A stretch of 64,000 bases of DNA from Nioella aestuarii (GCF_050896395.1 NZ_JBPBBA010000025.1:1-64000); one strand, 5' to 3'. Shown: positions 42,211 through 50,251, numbered from the stretch's first letter. The notes: generated by a model from the sequence alone, not told the origin. Program-made: numbers and translations.

Positions 42211-43386
42211 TCAGATCACGACAACGTCCAGCGGCGGGAAGCCGTTGAAGCCGATCGACGCATAGGTCGAGGTGTACGCGCCGCAATTGCGGATCACGAT
42301 CTTGTCGCCCGCCTGAAGTGACAACGGCAGGAAAACCGGGCGCTTCTCATAGAGCACATCGGCACTGTCGCAGGACGGACCCGCCAGAATGCAGGGGCCC
42401 ATGGCATCGTCGCCGTCACGGTCGGTCAGGAACTGATACCGAATGGCTTCGTCCATGGTCTCTGCCAGACCCGAGAATTTGCCAATGTCCAGAAACACCC
42501 AACGGTGCAGGTCGGTCCGAGCCTTGCGCGATACAAGCAGCACCTCTGCGGCAATGGCGCCGGCTTCGGCCACCAGGCCACGGCCCGGCTCTGCCATGAT
42601 ATGCGCCACGTCACCGAAGCGATCCGCGATCAGGCTGCGCACTTGCGCGCCATAGACCTCGGGGCCATCCACTTCTTCACCGTAGAAGGCCGGGAAGCCG
42701 CCACCGATATTGAGCAGGCGCGGGGTGAACCCGGCCGTTTGCAACGCGCGCCAGCTCTCTGCGACCTCATCGAGGATACCCGCCCACATCGATGCACGAC
42801 GGGTCTGAGACCCAACATGAAAGGACAGGCCAACAGGGTCGAGCCCGAGCGCCTCTGCGTGGCGGAACAGGTGGACCAGGTTGGAGCGGGCGCAGCCGAA
42901 CTTGCGGGTCAGCGGCCAGTCCGCTTCAGAGAACTCCACGATCAGGCGAATATAGACCTGCACGCCGGGGGCGTGGGCTGCGATCTTTTCCAGCTCTTCC
43001 TCGGCATCGGCTGCAAACAGGCGGATGCCCTGTGCATAGGCATAGGCGATATCGGCCGGTTTCTTCACGGTATTGCCGAAAGAGATGTTGTCGGGCGATG
43101 CACCCTGATCAAGGCACAGTTCAACCTCGGCGCGGCTTGCTGCATCAAAGCCAGAACCAAGCGACACGAGGCGAGCGATAATCGCAGGCTCAGGGTTGGC
43201 CTTCACGGCGTAGTGGATATGCGCATCACCCAGACCACGGGTCAGGGCGCCGTAGCGGTCTGCGACCGCCTCGGTATCGACCACAAGGGTCGGCCGATCA
43301 AAACGGGTGTTCGCGATGTAGGCTTCTGCGCGAGAGCGGGAAGCGACGACAAGGGGTTCCGAGAAATCGGTCAACATAGCGGTCAT
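42211..43386 (-). CDS. Ornithine/lysine-type PLP decarboxylase (fold type III)
   Basis: A 391-residue alanine-racemase-fold decarboxylase of the eukaryotic-type ODC family, making putrescine (or cadaverine) from ornithine (or lysine). PLP Lys62 is in HYAVKANPEP. Other marks are FDAASRAEVEL, FHVGSQTRR (His stacking on PLP), NIGGGFPAFYG, the phosphate-binding EPGRGLVAEAG, and GPSCDSADVLYEK with the active-site Cys donated across the dimer. The start at 43386 is the ATG with GGAG six bases upstream; two nearby ATGs (43392, 43377) are alternatives. A short leader ORF ends 25 bp upstream. Confidence 0.93.
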   Translation of the reverse strand: MTAMLTDFSEPLVVASRSRAEAYIANTRFDRPTLVVDTEAVADRYGALTRGLGDAHIHYAVKANPEPAIIARLVSLGSGFDAASRAEVELCLDQGASPDNISFGNTVKKPADIAYAYAQGIRLFAADAEEELEKIAAHAPGVQVYIRLIVEFSEADWPLTRKFGCARSNLVHLFRHAEALGLDPVGLSFHVGSQTRRASMWAGILDEVAESWRALQTAGFTPRLLNIGGGFPAFYGEEVDGPEVYGAQVRSLIADRFGDVAHIMAEPGRGLVAEAGAIAAEVLLVSRKARTDLHRWVFLDIGKFSGLAETMDEAIRYQFLTDRDGDDAMGPCILAGPSCDSADVLYEKRPVFLPLSLQAGDKIVIRNCGAYTSTYASIGFNGFPPLDVVVI

Positions 43387-43411
43387 GGTCATCTCCAACA
43401 GACCTGGCCCA

Positions 43412-43483
43412 TCAAAGGGCGGCAAAGTTCAAGTTCGGAGACGTTACCGTCGCTACGTAACTGCGGCGGTCGAAACCACCCAT
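43412..43483 (-). CDS. Possible leader peptide (uORF) of the decarboxylase gene
   Basis: A 23-codon ORF (MGGFDRRSYV...PNLNFAAL) lies in the 5' region of the decarboxylase gene and stops 25 bp before its start codon. It contains a CGC-CGC Arg pair and no obvious Shine-Dalgarno. Alphaproteobacterial ODC genes are known to carry a structured leader (the speF RNA motif). Whether this ORF is part of it I cannot confirm. The stretch to 43627 upstream of it, including T-rich segments, presumably holds the promoter. Confidence 0.45.
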   Translation of the reverse strand: MGGFDRRSYVATVTSPNLNFAAL

Positions 43484-43627
43484 GACAGAGGCGCGTGCGT
43501 TGGCGTCTTGTGAGGGCGCATTTGGGACCTTTGCCGACTCATTGCAAGAAATTTATTGGCCACGCCCCAAGTTTTTTCTCGTCCGCTACACGGCATTTTT
43601 GATCAAGTTTTCAATGGGCGGGTGATG

Positions 43628-44464
43628 TCAGACCCCATGGCTTCGATCATAACCGTTTACAGGTGGTGACACCCAATCCGCAGTGGCATCCGTATCGAAG
43701 ATTTCCACCAGCAGCGGATAGCAGGCTGCGGCATCAGAAGAATGCTCAGAACTACAATCGCCACCCGGACAAGCCGATAACCCGCCGAGCAAATCAATCT
43801 CCGCCACGAAGTCGAGATGATCGCCGGGGCGCACGGGGCTTGCCTTCATGAAATACTGCCCGGTGTCGCGGGTGAAGCCAGTACACATGAAAACATTTAA
43901 GACATCGTGAACGAGCGGCTCTGCCTCGACCAGCGACATGCCGGTTGCAGCCGCCAAAGCCCGCGTCAGGTTGGAATGGCAACAATGGTGATAGTGCCCA
44001 CCTGCGAGCAGGTTATGCGTATAGGGATCGCATCTTGTGCCGATCACGTCGTGGACGGACCCGCCAAACGCATCCATTCCGTACCAGTTCAGGCTATCCT
44101 CCAGGATCGTTGCCATCGGCCGCAACCCCGGAAAGGACGACCAAAGCCGATCTCCGGTGGTCACATGCGTTCCGTGCAAAGCTCTTGTTTTTCCTGAATA
44201 AAACCGCTCCGATAGATCGTGAGCATTCCACAGGTTCAGGTCCCCCACCTGTGGACCCTCCACCGAAGAAATCCGAAACGCCTGCCCGGCCTTCACCTGG
44301 AAACAGGCGCCGTCACGCGGGGGCGCGATGACCTCATCCACCTTCTTCCAGCCCTGCTTCGCGCGGGCCACCACAGCGGGGTCTAACCGCGGCAGCGCGT
44401 CGTTGGGATAGCAGATCACAGGGGCAATGGCCCTGCGGGCGTCGGCATCGGCGGGTGCGCTCAT
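43628..44464 (-). CDS. DUF1989 / urea-carboxylase-associated family protein
   Basis: A 278-residue protein of the DUF1989 (urea-carboxylase-associated) family, of which some members are linked to urea-amidolyase or guanidine metabolism. Conserved-looking parts are GQAFRISSVEGPQVGDLNLW (about 58-77), GTHVTTGDRLWSSFPGLRPM, GTRCDPYTH, HCCHSNLTRAL and the late Cys cluster LSACPGGDCSSEHSSDA. The several Cys and His residues suggest a metal site. Start at 44464, after AGGAG. It lies upstream of the ODC gene on the same strand but with about 145 bp between it and the leader ORF, so it is probably a separate transcript. Function unknown. Confidence 0.8.
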   Translation of the reverse strand: MSAPADADARRAIAPVICYPNDALPRLDPAVVARAKQGWKKVDEVIAPPRDGACFQVKAGQAFRISSVEGPQVGDLNLWNAHDLSERFYSGKTRALHGTHVTTGDRLWSSFPGLRPMATILEDSLNWYGMDAFGGSVHDVIGTRCDPYTHNLLAGGHYHHCCHSNLTRALAAATGMSLVEAEPLVHDVLNVFMCTGFTRDTGQYFMKASPVRPGDHLDFVAEIDLLGGLSACPGGDCSSEHSSDAAACYPLLVEIFDTDATADWVSPPVNGYDRSHGV

Positions 44465-44573
44465 GAGTATCTCCTGATCGTCCAAAGCAGGGGGGTGCCC
44501 CCCATACATCCTGCGTACACCCCTCCTGCACCCCCTGTACAGACAGAGCGATGGTTTCCAAAAGAGCCCCTCA

Positions 44574-44705
44574 CCCCTTCTTCTTTGCAGAAATACCCAG
44601 TGGGGGGCGCCGTCAGGCGGCGGGGGCAGCGCCCCCAAACGATCTTCCAAGATCGTTCCACCTCGCGCCCCACAGGGGCGCGCCGGTCGACGTGCCGAAG
44701 GCACG
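44574..44705. repeat. Composite intergenic element: repeat copy C plus four hairpins
   Basis: It begins with a diverged copy of the 36-bp repeat (CCCCTTCTTCTTTGCAGAAA...). Four hairpins follow: GGGGGCGC/GCGCCCCC (44603-44610, 44629-44636), AACGATCTT/AAGATCGTT (44638-44646, 44649-44657), CGCGCCCC/GGGGCGCG (44664-44671, 44675-44682) and CGTGCC/GGCACG (44691-44696, 44700-44705). All stems are perfect, three with 2-3-base loops. It occupies the middle of the 258-bp gap between the FAD dehydrogenase gene and the DUF1989 gene. Confidence 0.75.
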
Positions 44706-44722
44706 GCGAAATCCCTGTCACC

Positions 44723-46354
44723 TCACAACGCTTCGCCCACCACTTTTCCCGAAAAAATACAGCCGCCCAAAGACGTCCCCTCCAGCGCGTTGTAGCCGTG
44801 ATAACCACCACCACCGAACCCCGCCACCTCGCCAGCCGCCCAAAGCCCCGGCAACACCGCGCCATCGCCGCGCAGCACCCGCCCCTTCAGATCAGTGTGA
44901 ATCCCGCCAAGAGATTTCCGCGTTAGCACGTTCAACCGCACACCGATCAGCGGTCCCGCCTTTGGGTCAAGGATACGGTGCGGTTTCGCCGTGCGGATCA
45001 GCCTATCGCCCAGATAGGCCCGCGCGCCCCGGATCGCCGTCACCTGCGCATCTTTCGAGACCTTGTTCCCAATCTGCCGATCCCAGTCCTCAATCTGCCC
45101 GCGAATATGATCAAACGACAATTCCGGGCCGGGATTGATGCGGTTCATCCCCGCCACCAATTCCTCCAATCCTTCGGCCACGACAAAATCTGCGCCCTTG
45201 TCCTTGAACGCCTCAACCGCCTGCGTCGCGCCTTTGCCGAGTCGTTCCTTCAACACCATTCGCCAGCGCCCCGATGTCAGGTCCGGGTTCTGTTCCGACC
45301 CGGACAGGGCGAATTCCTTTTCGATGATCTTCTGGGTCAGAATGAACCAGCTATGGGAATGCCCCGTGGACAGGATGCGTTTCAGCGTGCCGAGCGTGTC
45401 GAAGCCGGGGAAGAACGGCGCCTGCATCCGGTCGCCATTGGCATCGAACCAGAGCGAGGAGGGACCGGGCAGGATGCGGATGCCGTGGTTGGGCCAGATC
45501 GGATCCCAGTTCCGCACCCCCTCGCAATAGTGCCACATGCGGTCCTTATTGATAACGGCGGCACCGCTGCGTTCGGCCACCAGTTGCATCTGCCCGTCCA
45601 CGTAATCCGGAACGCCCGACACCATCTGCTCGGGCGGCAGTCCCAACCGGTCGCGGGGCCAGTAGTCGCGCACCAATTCGTGGTTGCCGCCGATGCCGCC
45701 ACTGGTCAGCACCACGGCCCCGGCGCGCAGGGTGAATTCGCCTTCAACGTTGCGGTTCGTGGATGCGCCACGCGGGGCATCGTCATCGGCCAGTGTGACC
45801 CCGTGCACCCCCTGCACCTCGTCGCCTTCGATGATCAGGCCGGTGACCCGGTGACGGAAAAGGCATGTGACATTGGCATGGCTGCGCAGACGATCCGCAT
45901 AGGGTGTGACCACACCCGTCCCGGTGCCCCATGTAATGTGAAACCGCGGGATGGAATTGCCATGCCCGCCCGCCAGCGCACCACCGCGTTCGGCCCATCC
46001 CACCACGGGAAACCAGCGCATCCCGAGCCCGTGCAGGTAGGGGCGCATCGGACCGGACGCGAAATCCAGATAGGCCTCGGCCCATTGGCGTGGGATTTCA
46101 TCCACAGCCCGGTCGAACCCCGCCGATCCCATCCAGTCAGCGCGGGCCAGATCGCGACTGTCCTTCAGGCCAAGACGCCGCTGCTCGGGGGTGTCCACCA
46201 TGAACAGCCCGCCAAGGCTCCACCACGCTTGCCCACCAAGGGATTGCGGTCCCTCCTGGTCGAGGAGGACCACCTTGCGCCCGCGCTCTGCCGCGTGAAA
46301 TGCCGCCACCATACCGGCCAGCCCGCCGCCCACGACGATCACATCTGCGTCCAT
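44723..46354 (-). CDS. FAD-binding dehydrogenase (fumarate reductase / ketosteroid dehydrogenase-like)
   Basis: A 543-residue flavoprotein of the FAD_binding_2 superfamily. The N-terminal dinucleotide site is DVIVVGGGLAGMVAAFHAAE (4-23), followed by GGQAWWSLGGLF. VVLTSGGIGGNHELV occurs mid-chain, with GGIHTDLKGRVLRGDGAVLPG and the closing FAD-binding segment LWAAGEVAGFGGGGYHGYNA. No signal peptide or haem motif is visible. The family includes fumarate reductases, 3-ketosteroid dehydrogenases and tricarballylate dehydrogenase; substrate is not evident. GGGAGG precedes the ATG. Confidence 0.85.
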   Translation of the reverse strand: MDADVIVVGGGLAGMVAAFHAAERGRKVVLLDQEGPQSLGGQAWWSLGGLFMVDTPEQRRLGLKDSRDLARADWMGSAGFDRAVDEIPRQWAEAYLDFASGPMRPYLHGLGMRWFPVVGWAERGGALAGGHGNSIPRFHITWGTGTGVVTPYADRLRSHANVTCLFRHRVTGLIIEGDEVQGVHGVTLADDDAPRGASTNRNVEGEFTLRAGAVVLTSGGIGGNHELVRDYWPRDRLGLPPEQMVSGVPDYVDGQMQLVAERSGAAVINKDRMWHYCEGVRNWDPIWPNHGIRILPGPSSLWFDANGDRMQAPFFPGFDTLGTLKRILSTGHSHSWFILTQKIIEKEFALSGSEQNPDLTSGRWRMVLKERLGKGATQAVEAFKDKGADFVVAEGLEELVAGMNRINPGPELSFDHIRGQIEDWDRQIGNKVSKDAQVTAIRGARAYLGDRLIRTAKPHRILDPKAGPLIGVRLNVLTRKSLGGIHTDLKGRVLRGDGAVLPGLWAAGEVAGFGGGGYHGYNALEGTSLGGCIFSGKVVGEAL

Positions 46355-46416
46355 TCACCGTCCTCCCAGAGGCCACGCTACCCCGGAAGTGCGGTTTCGC
46401 AAATCACCCCGTTGCG

Positions 46417-47568
46417 TCAGGGCCGGTGCAAGACCTCCAACCCCAGAACCGTTGGCAGGTGGCGAGCGATCTCGGACCAGCTTTCGCCATCGTCGAAACT
46501 GGCAAATACGGACCCGGTATTGGTGCCGAAATAGACACCTGTGGGATTGGCCCGGTCGGTGGACATCGACTGGCGCAGAACGGTGAAGAAACAGGCGGTC
46601 TGCGGCAGGCCCTTTCGCATTGCGTGCCAGCTTTCACCCGCATCGGTGGACCGCCAGACCGCCGCGGCAGCACCGGGCGGGTAGCGGCCCGCCATGTCGC
46701 CGTTCAGCGGAACGGTCCAGATCATTGCAGGGTTATTGGGGTTCACGGCAATGGGAAACCCGAATGTCGAGGGCAGCCCTTCGGTGATGTCATCCCAGGA
46801 CCGACCCTCGTCGCGGCTGCGAAACACGCCGTGGTGGTTTTGCTGGTAGAGCGTCCCGTCGCTGGCGCGTTGCATATTGTGGACGCAGTGGCCGGTCTGG
46901 CCGTCGCGCGGCGCGGCGGGGTGATCGTGATGGGCGCAGCCTTCGGCATTGGACAGGCGATTGCGCCGGTCCCAGCTTTGACCACCATCCTCGCTGGCAA
47001 AGACCCCAGCGGCGGAGATCGCGAGCCAGAGCTTCGACGGATCACCGGGATGCGAAACGATGGTGTGAAGTGTCAGCCCGGCCGCCCCCGGACCCCAGCT
47101 TTCCCGGCTTTCGTGACCGGCGAGCCCTTCGTTCCGGGTCCAGGTCTTCCCGCCATCGCGGCTTTCCAGCAGCGTGCCGGGTTTGACGCCAGCATAAAGA
47201 ACCCCATGGGCCTGATGCAGCGACCAGACCGAATGTAGATCCTTGCCAAAGGGCGGGGGCGTGTCGGTCCAGCCGATCATAGCTGCGAAATCAGCGTCGT
47301 TAGTGGCCCATTCATCCATTTGCCCGGAGGAAAGCTTGGACAGGTCCCATGTCTCGCCGCCATCCGTTGACCGCCAAACACCCGCGCCATGCCAGTCACC
47401 GCCACCCCCGGCCCAGATCGTACCTGTATCGGGATCGCCAAACATGTGGTTGATCGGCCAGCCGCCGCAATGAGGGCCGGACACGTCCCAAGATGCGCGA
47501 TCTGCGCCGCCGGAAATCAGGAAAGCACCCTTGGTGGTGCCGACAAGGACAGTGATGGATTGAGGCAT
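46417..47568 (-). CDS. BNR/Asp-box repeat beta-propeller protein (sialidase/WD40-like)
   Basis: A 383-residue beta-propeller with at least six Asp-box repeats of the S-x-D-x-G-x-x-W type: STDGGETW, SRDGGKTW, SEDGGQSW, SRDEGRSW, STDAGESW and SFDDGESW, spaced about 50-60 residues. No signal peptide is seen, and the first residues (ITVLVGTTKGAFLI) already form a blade, so it should be cytoplasmic. Asp-box propellers include glycosidases and YCF48-type assembly factors, and I see no sialidase Arg triad. It is upstream of the FAD dehydrogenase on the same strand with a 62-bp gap, so they may act together. Confidence 0.82.
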   Translation of the reverse strand: MPQSITVLVGTTKGAFLISGGADRASWDVSGPHCGGWPINHMFGDPDTGTIWAGGGGDWHGAGVWRSTDGGETWDLSKLSSGQMDEWATNDADFAAMIGWTDTPPPFGKDLHSVWSLHQAHGVLYAGVKPGTLLESRDGGKTWTRNEGLAGHESRESWGPGAAGLTLHTIVSHPGDPSKLWLAISAAGVFASEDGGQSWDRRNRLSNAEGCAHHDHPAAPRDGQTGHCVHNMQRASDGTLYQQNHHGVFRSRDEGRSWDDITEGLPSTFGFPIAVNPNNPAMIWTVPLNGDMAGRYPPGAAAAVWRSTDAGESWHAMRKGLPQTACFFTVLRQSMSTDRANPTGVYFGTNTGSVFASFDDGESWSEIARHLPTVLGLEVLHRP

Positions 47569-47640
47569 GGGGAAACTCGCAAGTTTGAGTTGCCCGGACA
47601 GAGTATCAGCTATCGCGCGAGTCGCCCACGCACCTCATGA

Positions 47641-47781
47641 TCACGCAGCGACGGGCAGATCCTCATAGTCCTGCGCAGTGGCCCTGGGGACCGGAACCGG
47701 TGTGAAGTAGGAAAGCGACTCTTCCAAGAGGCGCAGGGCCTCATCAGGGTCGATAGGATGGGCGGTCTGTAATTTGGACAT
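47641..47781 (-). CDS. Small conserved-type hypothetical protein (46 residues)
   Basis: Starts MSKLQTAHPIDPDEALRLLE and continues ESLSYFTPVPVP to DYEDLPVAA. A GAGG six bases before this ATG makes it the best start; in-frame codons back to 47856 (TTG) are less well served. The helical DEALRLLEESLSYF with an acidic tail resembles short hypothetical proteins of Rhodobacteraceae, from memory. No function known. Confidence 0.6.
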   Translation of the reverse strand: MSKLQTAHPIDPDEALRLLEESLSYFTPVPVPRATAQDYEDLPVAA

Positions 47782-47895
47782 ATCGGGCCTCTTCGGCTTT
47801 GGATGTCCTCCCTGACTGGCAGAGTACGCTTCCATGCTGCGCAGCACATCTGCCAAATCAGCATAGGGAGATTGCGATTATGGAATGGAACGCAG

Positions 47896-48231
47896 CTAGA
47901 GCGGCTTCGGGTTGCGCATACAGTATTGGGGCGGATGGGTTTCATCCGTGAATTCCACCCCTCCACAGTATGCGCAGCGCCAGCGGGATCTGCCCCAAGG
48001 GGCGGGGCGGGCGTCGGGTTCCCAGATGCAGTCTCGCGCCGCACCATCCGATACGGGCGGCGGACCTACGGCGGCGCGTCTGCGCCTGTCCCGCGCCATA
48101 CCGATCAGCAACGCCCCGATCCTGAGCCACAGGAAGATGGCCAGCACCGTCAGCCCCACCACCAGAAGCGGATACTCCTGAGGCAGATAGTCAAGCAGCC
48201 AAGGCGGCAGAATGGCATCGAGATCGGTCAT
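47896..48231 (-). CDS. Small membrane protein with a C-terminal zinc-ribbon-like motif
   Basis: A 111-residue protein. One N-terminal membrane helix (YPLLVVGLTVLAIFLWLRIGAL, about 20-41) is followed by a basic stop-transfer stretch (ARDRRRR). The Cys residues after it are DCIWEP (about 68), WRCAYCGGVEF (about 85 and 88) and QYCMRNP (about 104). CxxC followed by a later C in a cytosolic tail suggests a small metal-binding ribbon with the tail inside the cell. I do not recognise the family. Confidence 0.7.
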   Translation of the reverse strand: MTDLDAILPPWLLDYLPQEYPLLVVGLTVLAIFLWLRIGALLIGMARDRRRRAAVGPPPVSDGAARDCIWEPDARPAPWGRSRWRCAYCGGVEFTDETHPPQYCMRNPKPL

Positions 48232-48267
48232 GATCCGGTCAGGATATCCCGGCGCGCCGCAGGGGCA

Positions 48268-48320
48268 AGGGGCGGCGCGGCATCTGCACCGGGAATCTGG
48301 GCAGATGCCGCGCCGCCCCT
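48268..48320. terminator. Perfect 20-bp inverted repeat after the SUFU-domain gene
   Basis: AGGGGCGGCGCGGCATCTGC (48268-48287) is exactly repeated as its reverse complement at 48301-48320, with a 13-base loop. It starts six bases after the minus-strand SUFU gene ends. There is no clear U-run on either side, so it may terminate inefficiently or protect the 3' end. Confidence 0.75.
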
Positions 48321-48325
48321 GAACA

Positions 48326-49072
48326 TCAGCCTGAGCCGACCATGGATCTGCGATCGGGGTAGATCACCTCTGACACGCCCTGTTCTTCGAGGTCGAGGCA
48401 GAACGTGTCGAGACCGACATTGGTCTTGTGCTCCAGCTCTGCCGGATAAAGGTAGACCAGCCCGAGGATAGTCACCTTGTCCCCGTTCGGCAGATCAAAG
48501 CGCACCGCATCTTCCGGCAGGATCGTCGGATAGCTTATCATGGCGGCATTCATCCCCGTCTCGTCGGAATAGGGTGCCCCGTCCGGGGAGGACAGCGTAT
48601 GACCATCCGCAAGGAACGCCCCGGCGCTGTGCGGATAGCGGGCATAGTGCTTGAGATATCTGATCGGCCACCACGTCGCGGCATCTTCATTCCGGCGTTG
48701 CTGCATGATCTCGACGACCCTGTCACCCCATTCGGAATGCAGACCGATCATCAGCTCAGCCCGGCCCCAGATCTTGGGGTCGCCGTTCTGCGGGACGGCC
48801 ATGCGCTCGTTGCTCATGCCAAGAGTTACGAAGACCCAGTGGTCACGCGCGTCCTTGGGGGCGAAGCAGAGGATATCGACCGGCACGACATCCGATATCA
48901 GCTCGTGAAACAGGAAGGGCTGCGTGCCAAATGCCTGAGTCAGCCGGTCACGGATCGCCTGGTGGCTTGTCTGGGCAAGGGGCTCAGTCCCGCGCGATGC
49001 GGAAGCAGGGCTGGAGCCATTCGTCGGCGTTGGCTTTCCCGAGCCACCAAATATCTTCTTTAGAAACTTCAT
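48326..49072 (-). CDS. Suppressor-of-fused (SUFU) domain protein
   Basis: A 248-residue protein with a SUFU-like domain (about residues 45-245): DILCFAPKDARDHWVFVTLG, then MSNERM, RAELMIGLH and the C-terminal VYLYPAELEHKTNVGLDTF, which match the bacterial SUFU family as I know it. In bacteria this domain often serves as an immunity protein in polymorphic toxin systems. The N-terminal 40 residues are Ser/Pro/Gly-rich linker after a basic MKFLKKIFGG. I start at 49072, and upstream in-frame sequence looks non-coding. No toxin gene is adjacent. Confidence 0.75.
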   Translation of the reverse strand: MKFLKKIFGGSGKPTPTNGSSPASASRGTEPLAQTSHQAIRDRLTQAFGTQPFLFHELISDVVPVDILCFAPKDARDHWVFVTLGMSNERMAVPQNGDPKIWGRAELMIGLHSEWGDRVVEIMQQRRNEDAATWWPIRYLKHYARYPHSAGAFLADGHTLSSPDGAPYSDETGMNAAMISYPTILPEDAVRFDLPNGDKVTILGLVYLYPAELEHKTNVGLDTFCLDLEEQGVSEVIYPDRRSMVGSG

Positions 49073-49410
49073 CTGTGTTGAACCTTTCTCGGTGCAGAGG
49101 GTGCGAGGGGAGTTTCTCGTGCCGTCCACGAGCGAAATTGCTCTCACGAGGTCTGAAATGATGCGGCCCGTTGGGGCTGCGGTTTGAAATGGCAATGGTC
49201 GGGAGGAAGCGGGAAATTCCGCTGATCCGGGGATGATCGGGCCGGCGGGCAGCGTCGTCAGAAACAGGAAAAGCCGCGAGGTTACGCCCCGCGCCAATTC
49301 TGCAATCACCGACTTCGTTACTCGTCATCATGAAAGATGCTCATGGACCCAATCGGCTGCATGGTCTTGCATTCGGGGGGCTGAGTAAATCCCCCCTGTC
49401 ACGCTGCTTC
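49073..49410. other. 338-bp gene-free stretch upstream of the SUFU-domain gene
   Basis: No protein-like ORF, RNA gene or repeat is evident. The frame upstream of the SUFU start stays open to about 49309, but the translation is unlike a folded protein. The SUFU promoter should lie here; I cannot point to it. Confidence 0.5.
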
Positions 49411-49451
49411 CAAAAAACAAACGGGCCGGTGACGGGGATGTCATCGGCCCG
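49411..49451 (-). terminator. Rho-independent terminator of sdhCDAB
   Basis: On the minus strand CGGGCCGATGAC (49451-49440) pairs with GTCACCGGCCCG (49433-49422), 11 of 12 matched with a 6-base loop, followed by TTTGTTTTTTG (49421-49411). It lies about 20 bp after the sdhB stop. Confidence 0.9.
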
Positions 49452-49471
49452 GTTTCGGGATGTAAGTGCGA

Positions 49472-50251
49472 TCAAAGCTGCCGTTCGACCATCATTTTCT
49501 TGATCGACGCGATGGCCTTGGCCGGGTTCAGGCCCTTGGGGCAGGTCTTGGTACAGTTCATGATGGTGTGGCAACGGTAGAGCTTGAAGGGATCTTCCAG
49601 CTCATCCAGACGTTCGCCCGTGGCCTCATCGCGGCTGTCGATGATCCAGCGATAGGCATGGAGCAGCGCAGCGGGGCCGAGGTAGCGGTCGCCATTCCAC
49701 CAGTAGCTGGGGCAGGAGGTCGAGCAGCTTGCGCACATCACGCATTCATAAAGACCGTCGAGCTTTTTGCGGTCCTCAATCGACTGGCGCCATTCCTTTT
49801 CGGGGCGCTGCGTCTTGGTTTCCAGCCACGGCATGATGCTGGCGTGCTGCGCGTAGAAATGGGTCAGGTCCGGGATCAGGTCTTTCACCACCGGCATATG
49901 CGGCAGCGGGTAGATCTTCACGTCACCCTTGATCTCGTCCATGCCGTAGATGCAGGCCAGCGTGTTGATCCCGTCGATATTCATCGCGCAGGATCCGCAG
50001 ATGCCTTCACGGCAGGACCGGCGGAATGTCAGGGTCGGGTCGATCTCGTTCTTGATCTTGATCAGCGCGTCCAGAACCATCGGTCCGCAGGTATCCATGT
50101 CGACGAAATAGGTGTCGACCTGGGGGTTCTTCCCGTCATCGGGGTTCCAGCGATAGATCTGGAACTTGCGCACATTGGTCGCGCCTTCCGGCTTTGGCCA
50201 GGTTTTGCCAGTGATGATCTTGGAGTTACGGGGAAGCGTGAATTGAACCAT
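49472..50251 (-). CDS. sdhB: Succinate dehydrogenase iron-sulfur subunit
   Basis: Electron-transfer subunit of complex II. The 259-residue protein carries the [2Fe-2S] ligands in SCREGICGSCAMNIDG and a further Cys in NTLACIYG (about 74-94), then the ferredoxin-like pair CVMCASCSTSCP (about 167-178) and CHTIMNCTKTCPKG (about 215-228) for the [4Fe-4S] and [3Fe-4S] clusters. GAGG precedes the ATG, 12 bp after sdhA. Last gene of the sdhCDAB operon before a strong terminator. Confidence 0.97.
   Translation of the reverse strand: MVQFTLPRNSKIITGKTWPKPEGATNVRKFQIYRWNPDDGKNPQVDTYFVDMDTCGPMVLDALIKIKNEIDPTLTFRRSCREGICGSCAMNIDGINTLACIYGMDEIKGDVKIYPLPHMPVVKDLIPDLTHFYAQHASIMPWLETKTQRPEKEWRQSIEDRKKLDGLYECVMCASCSTSCPSYWWNGDRYLGPAALLHAYRWIIDSRDEATGERLDELEDPFKLYRCHTIMNCTKTCPKGLNPAKAIASIKKMMVERQL

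Noticed and set aside
44574..44705. CRISPR array suspected from successive repeats
   Set aside because: The units are different hairpins, not identical repeats with variable spacers, and no cas genes are nearby.
46417..47568. Calling the Asp-box propeller a sialidase
   Set aside because: Asp-boxes alone do not show catalysis. I see no Arg triad or FRIP motif, and there is no signal peptide.
47641..47856. Longer 71-residue version of the small protein starting at TTG 47856
   Set aside because: The ATG at 47781 has a clear ribosome-binding site, and the extra N-terminal part looks unstructured.
49073..49309. N-terminal extension of the SUFU-domain protein by 79 codons
   Set aside because: The translation is low in conserved features, and the ATG at 49072 starts a typical basic N-terminus.
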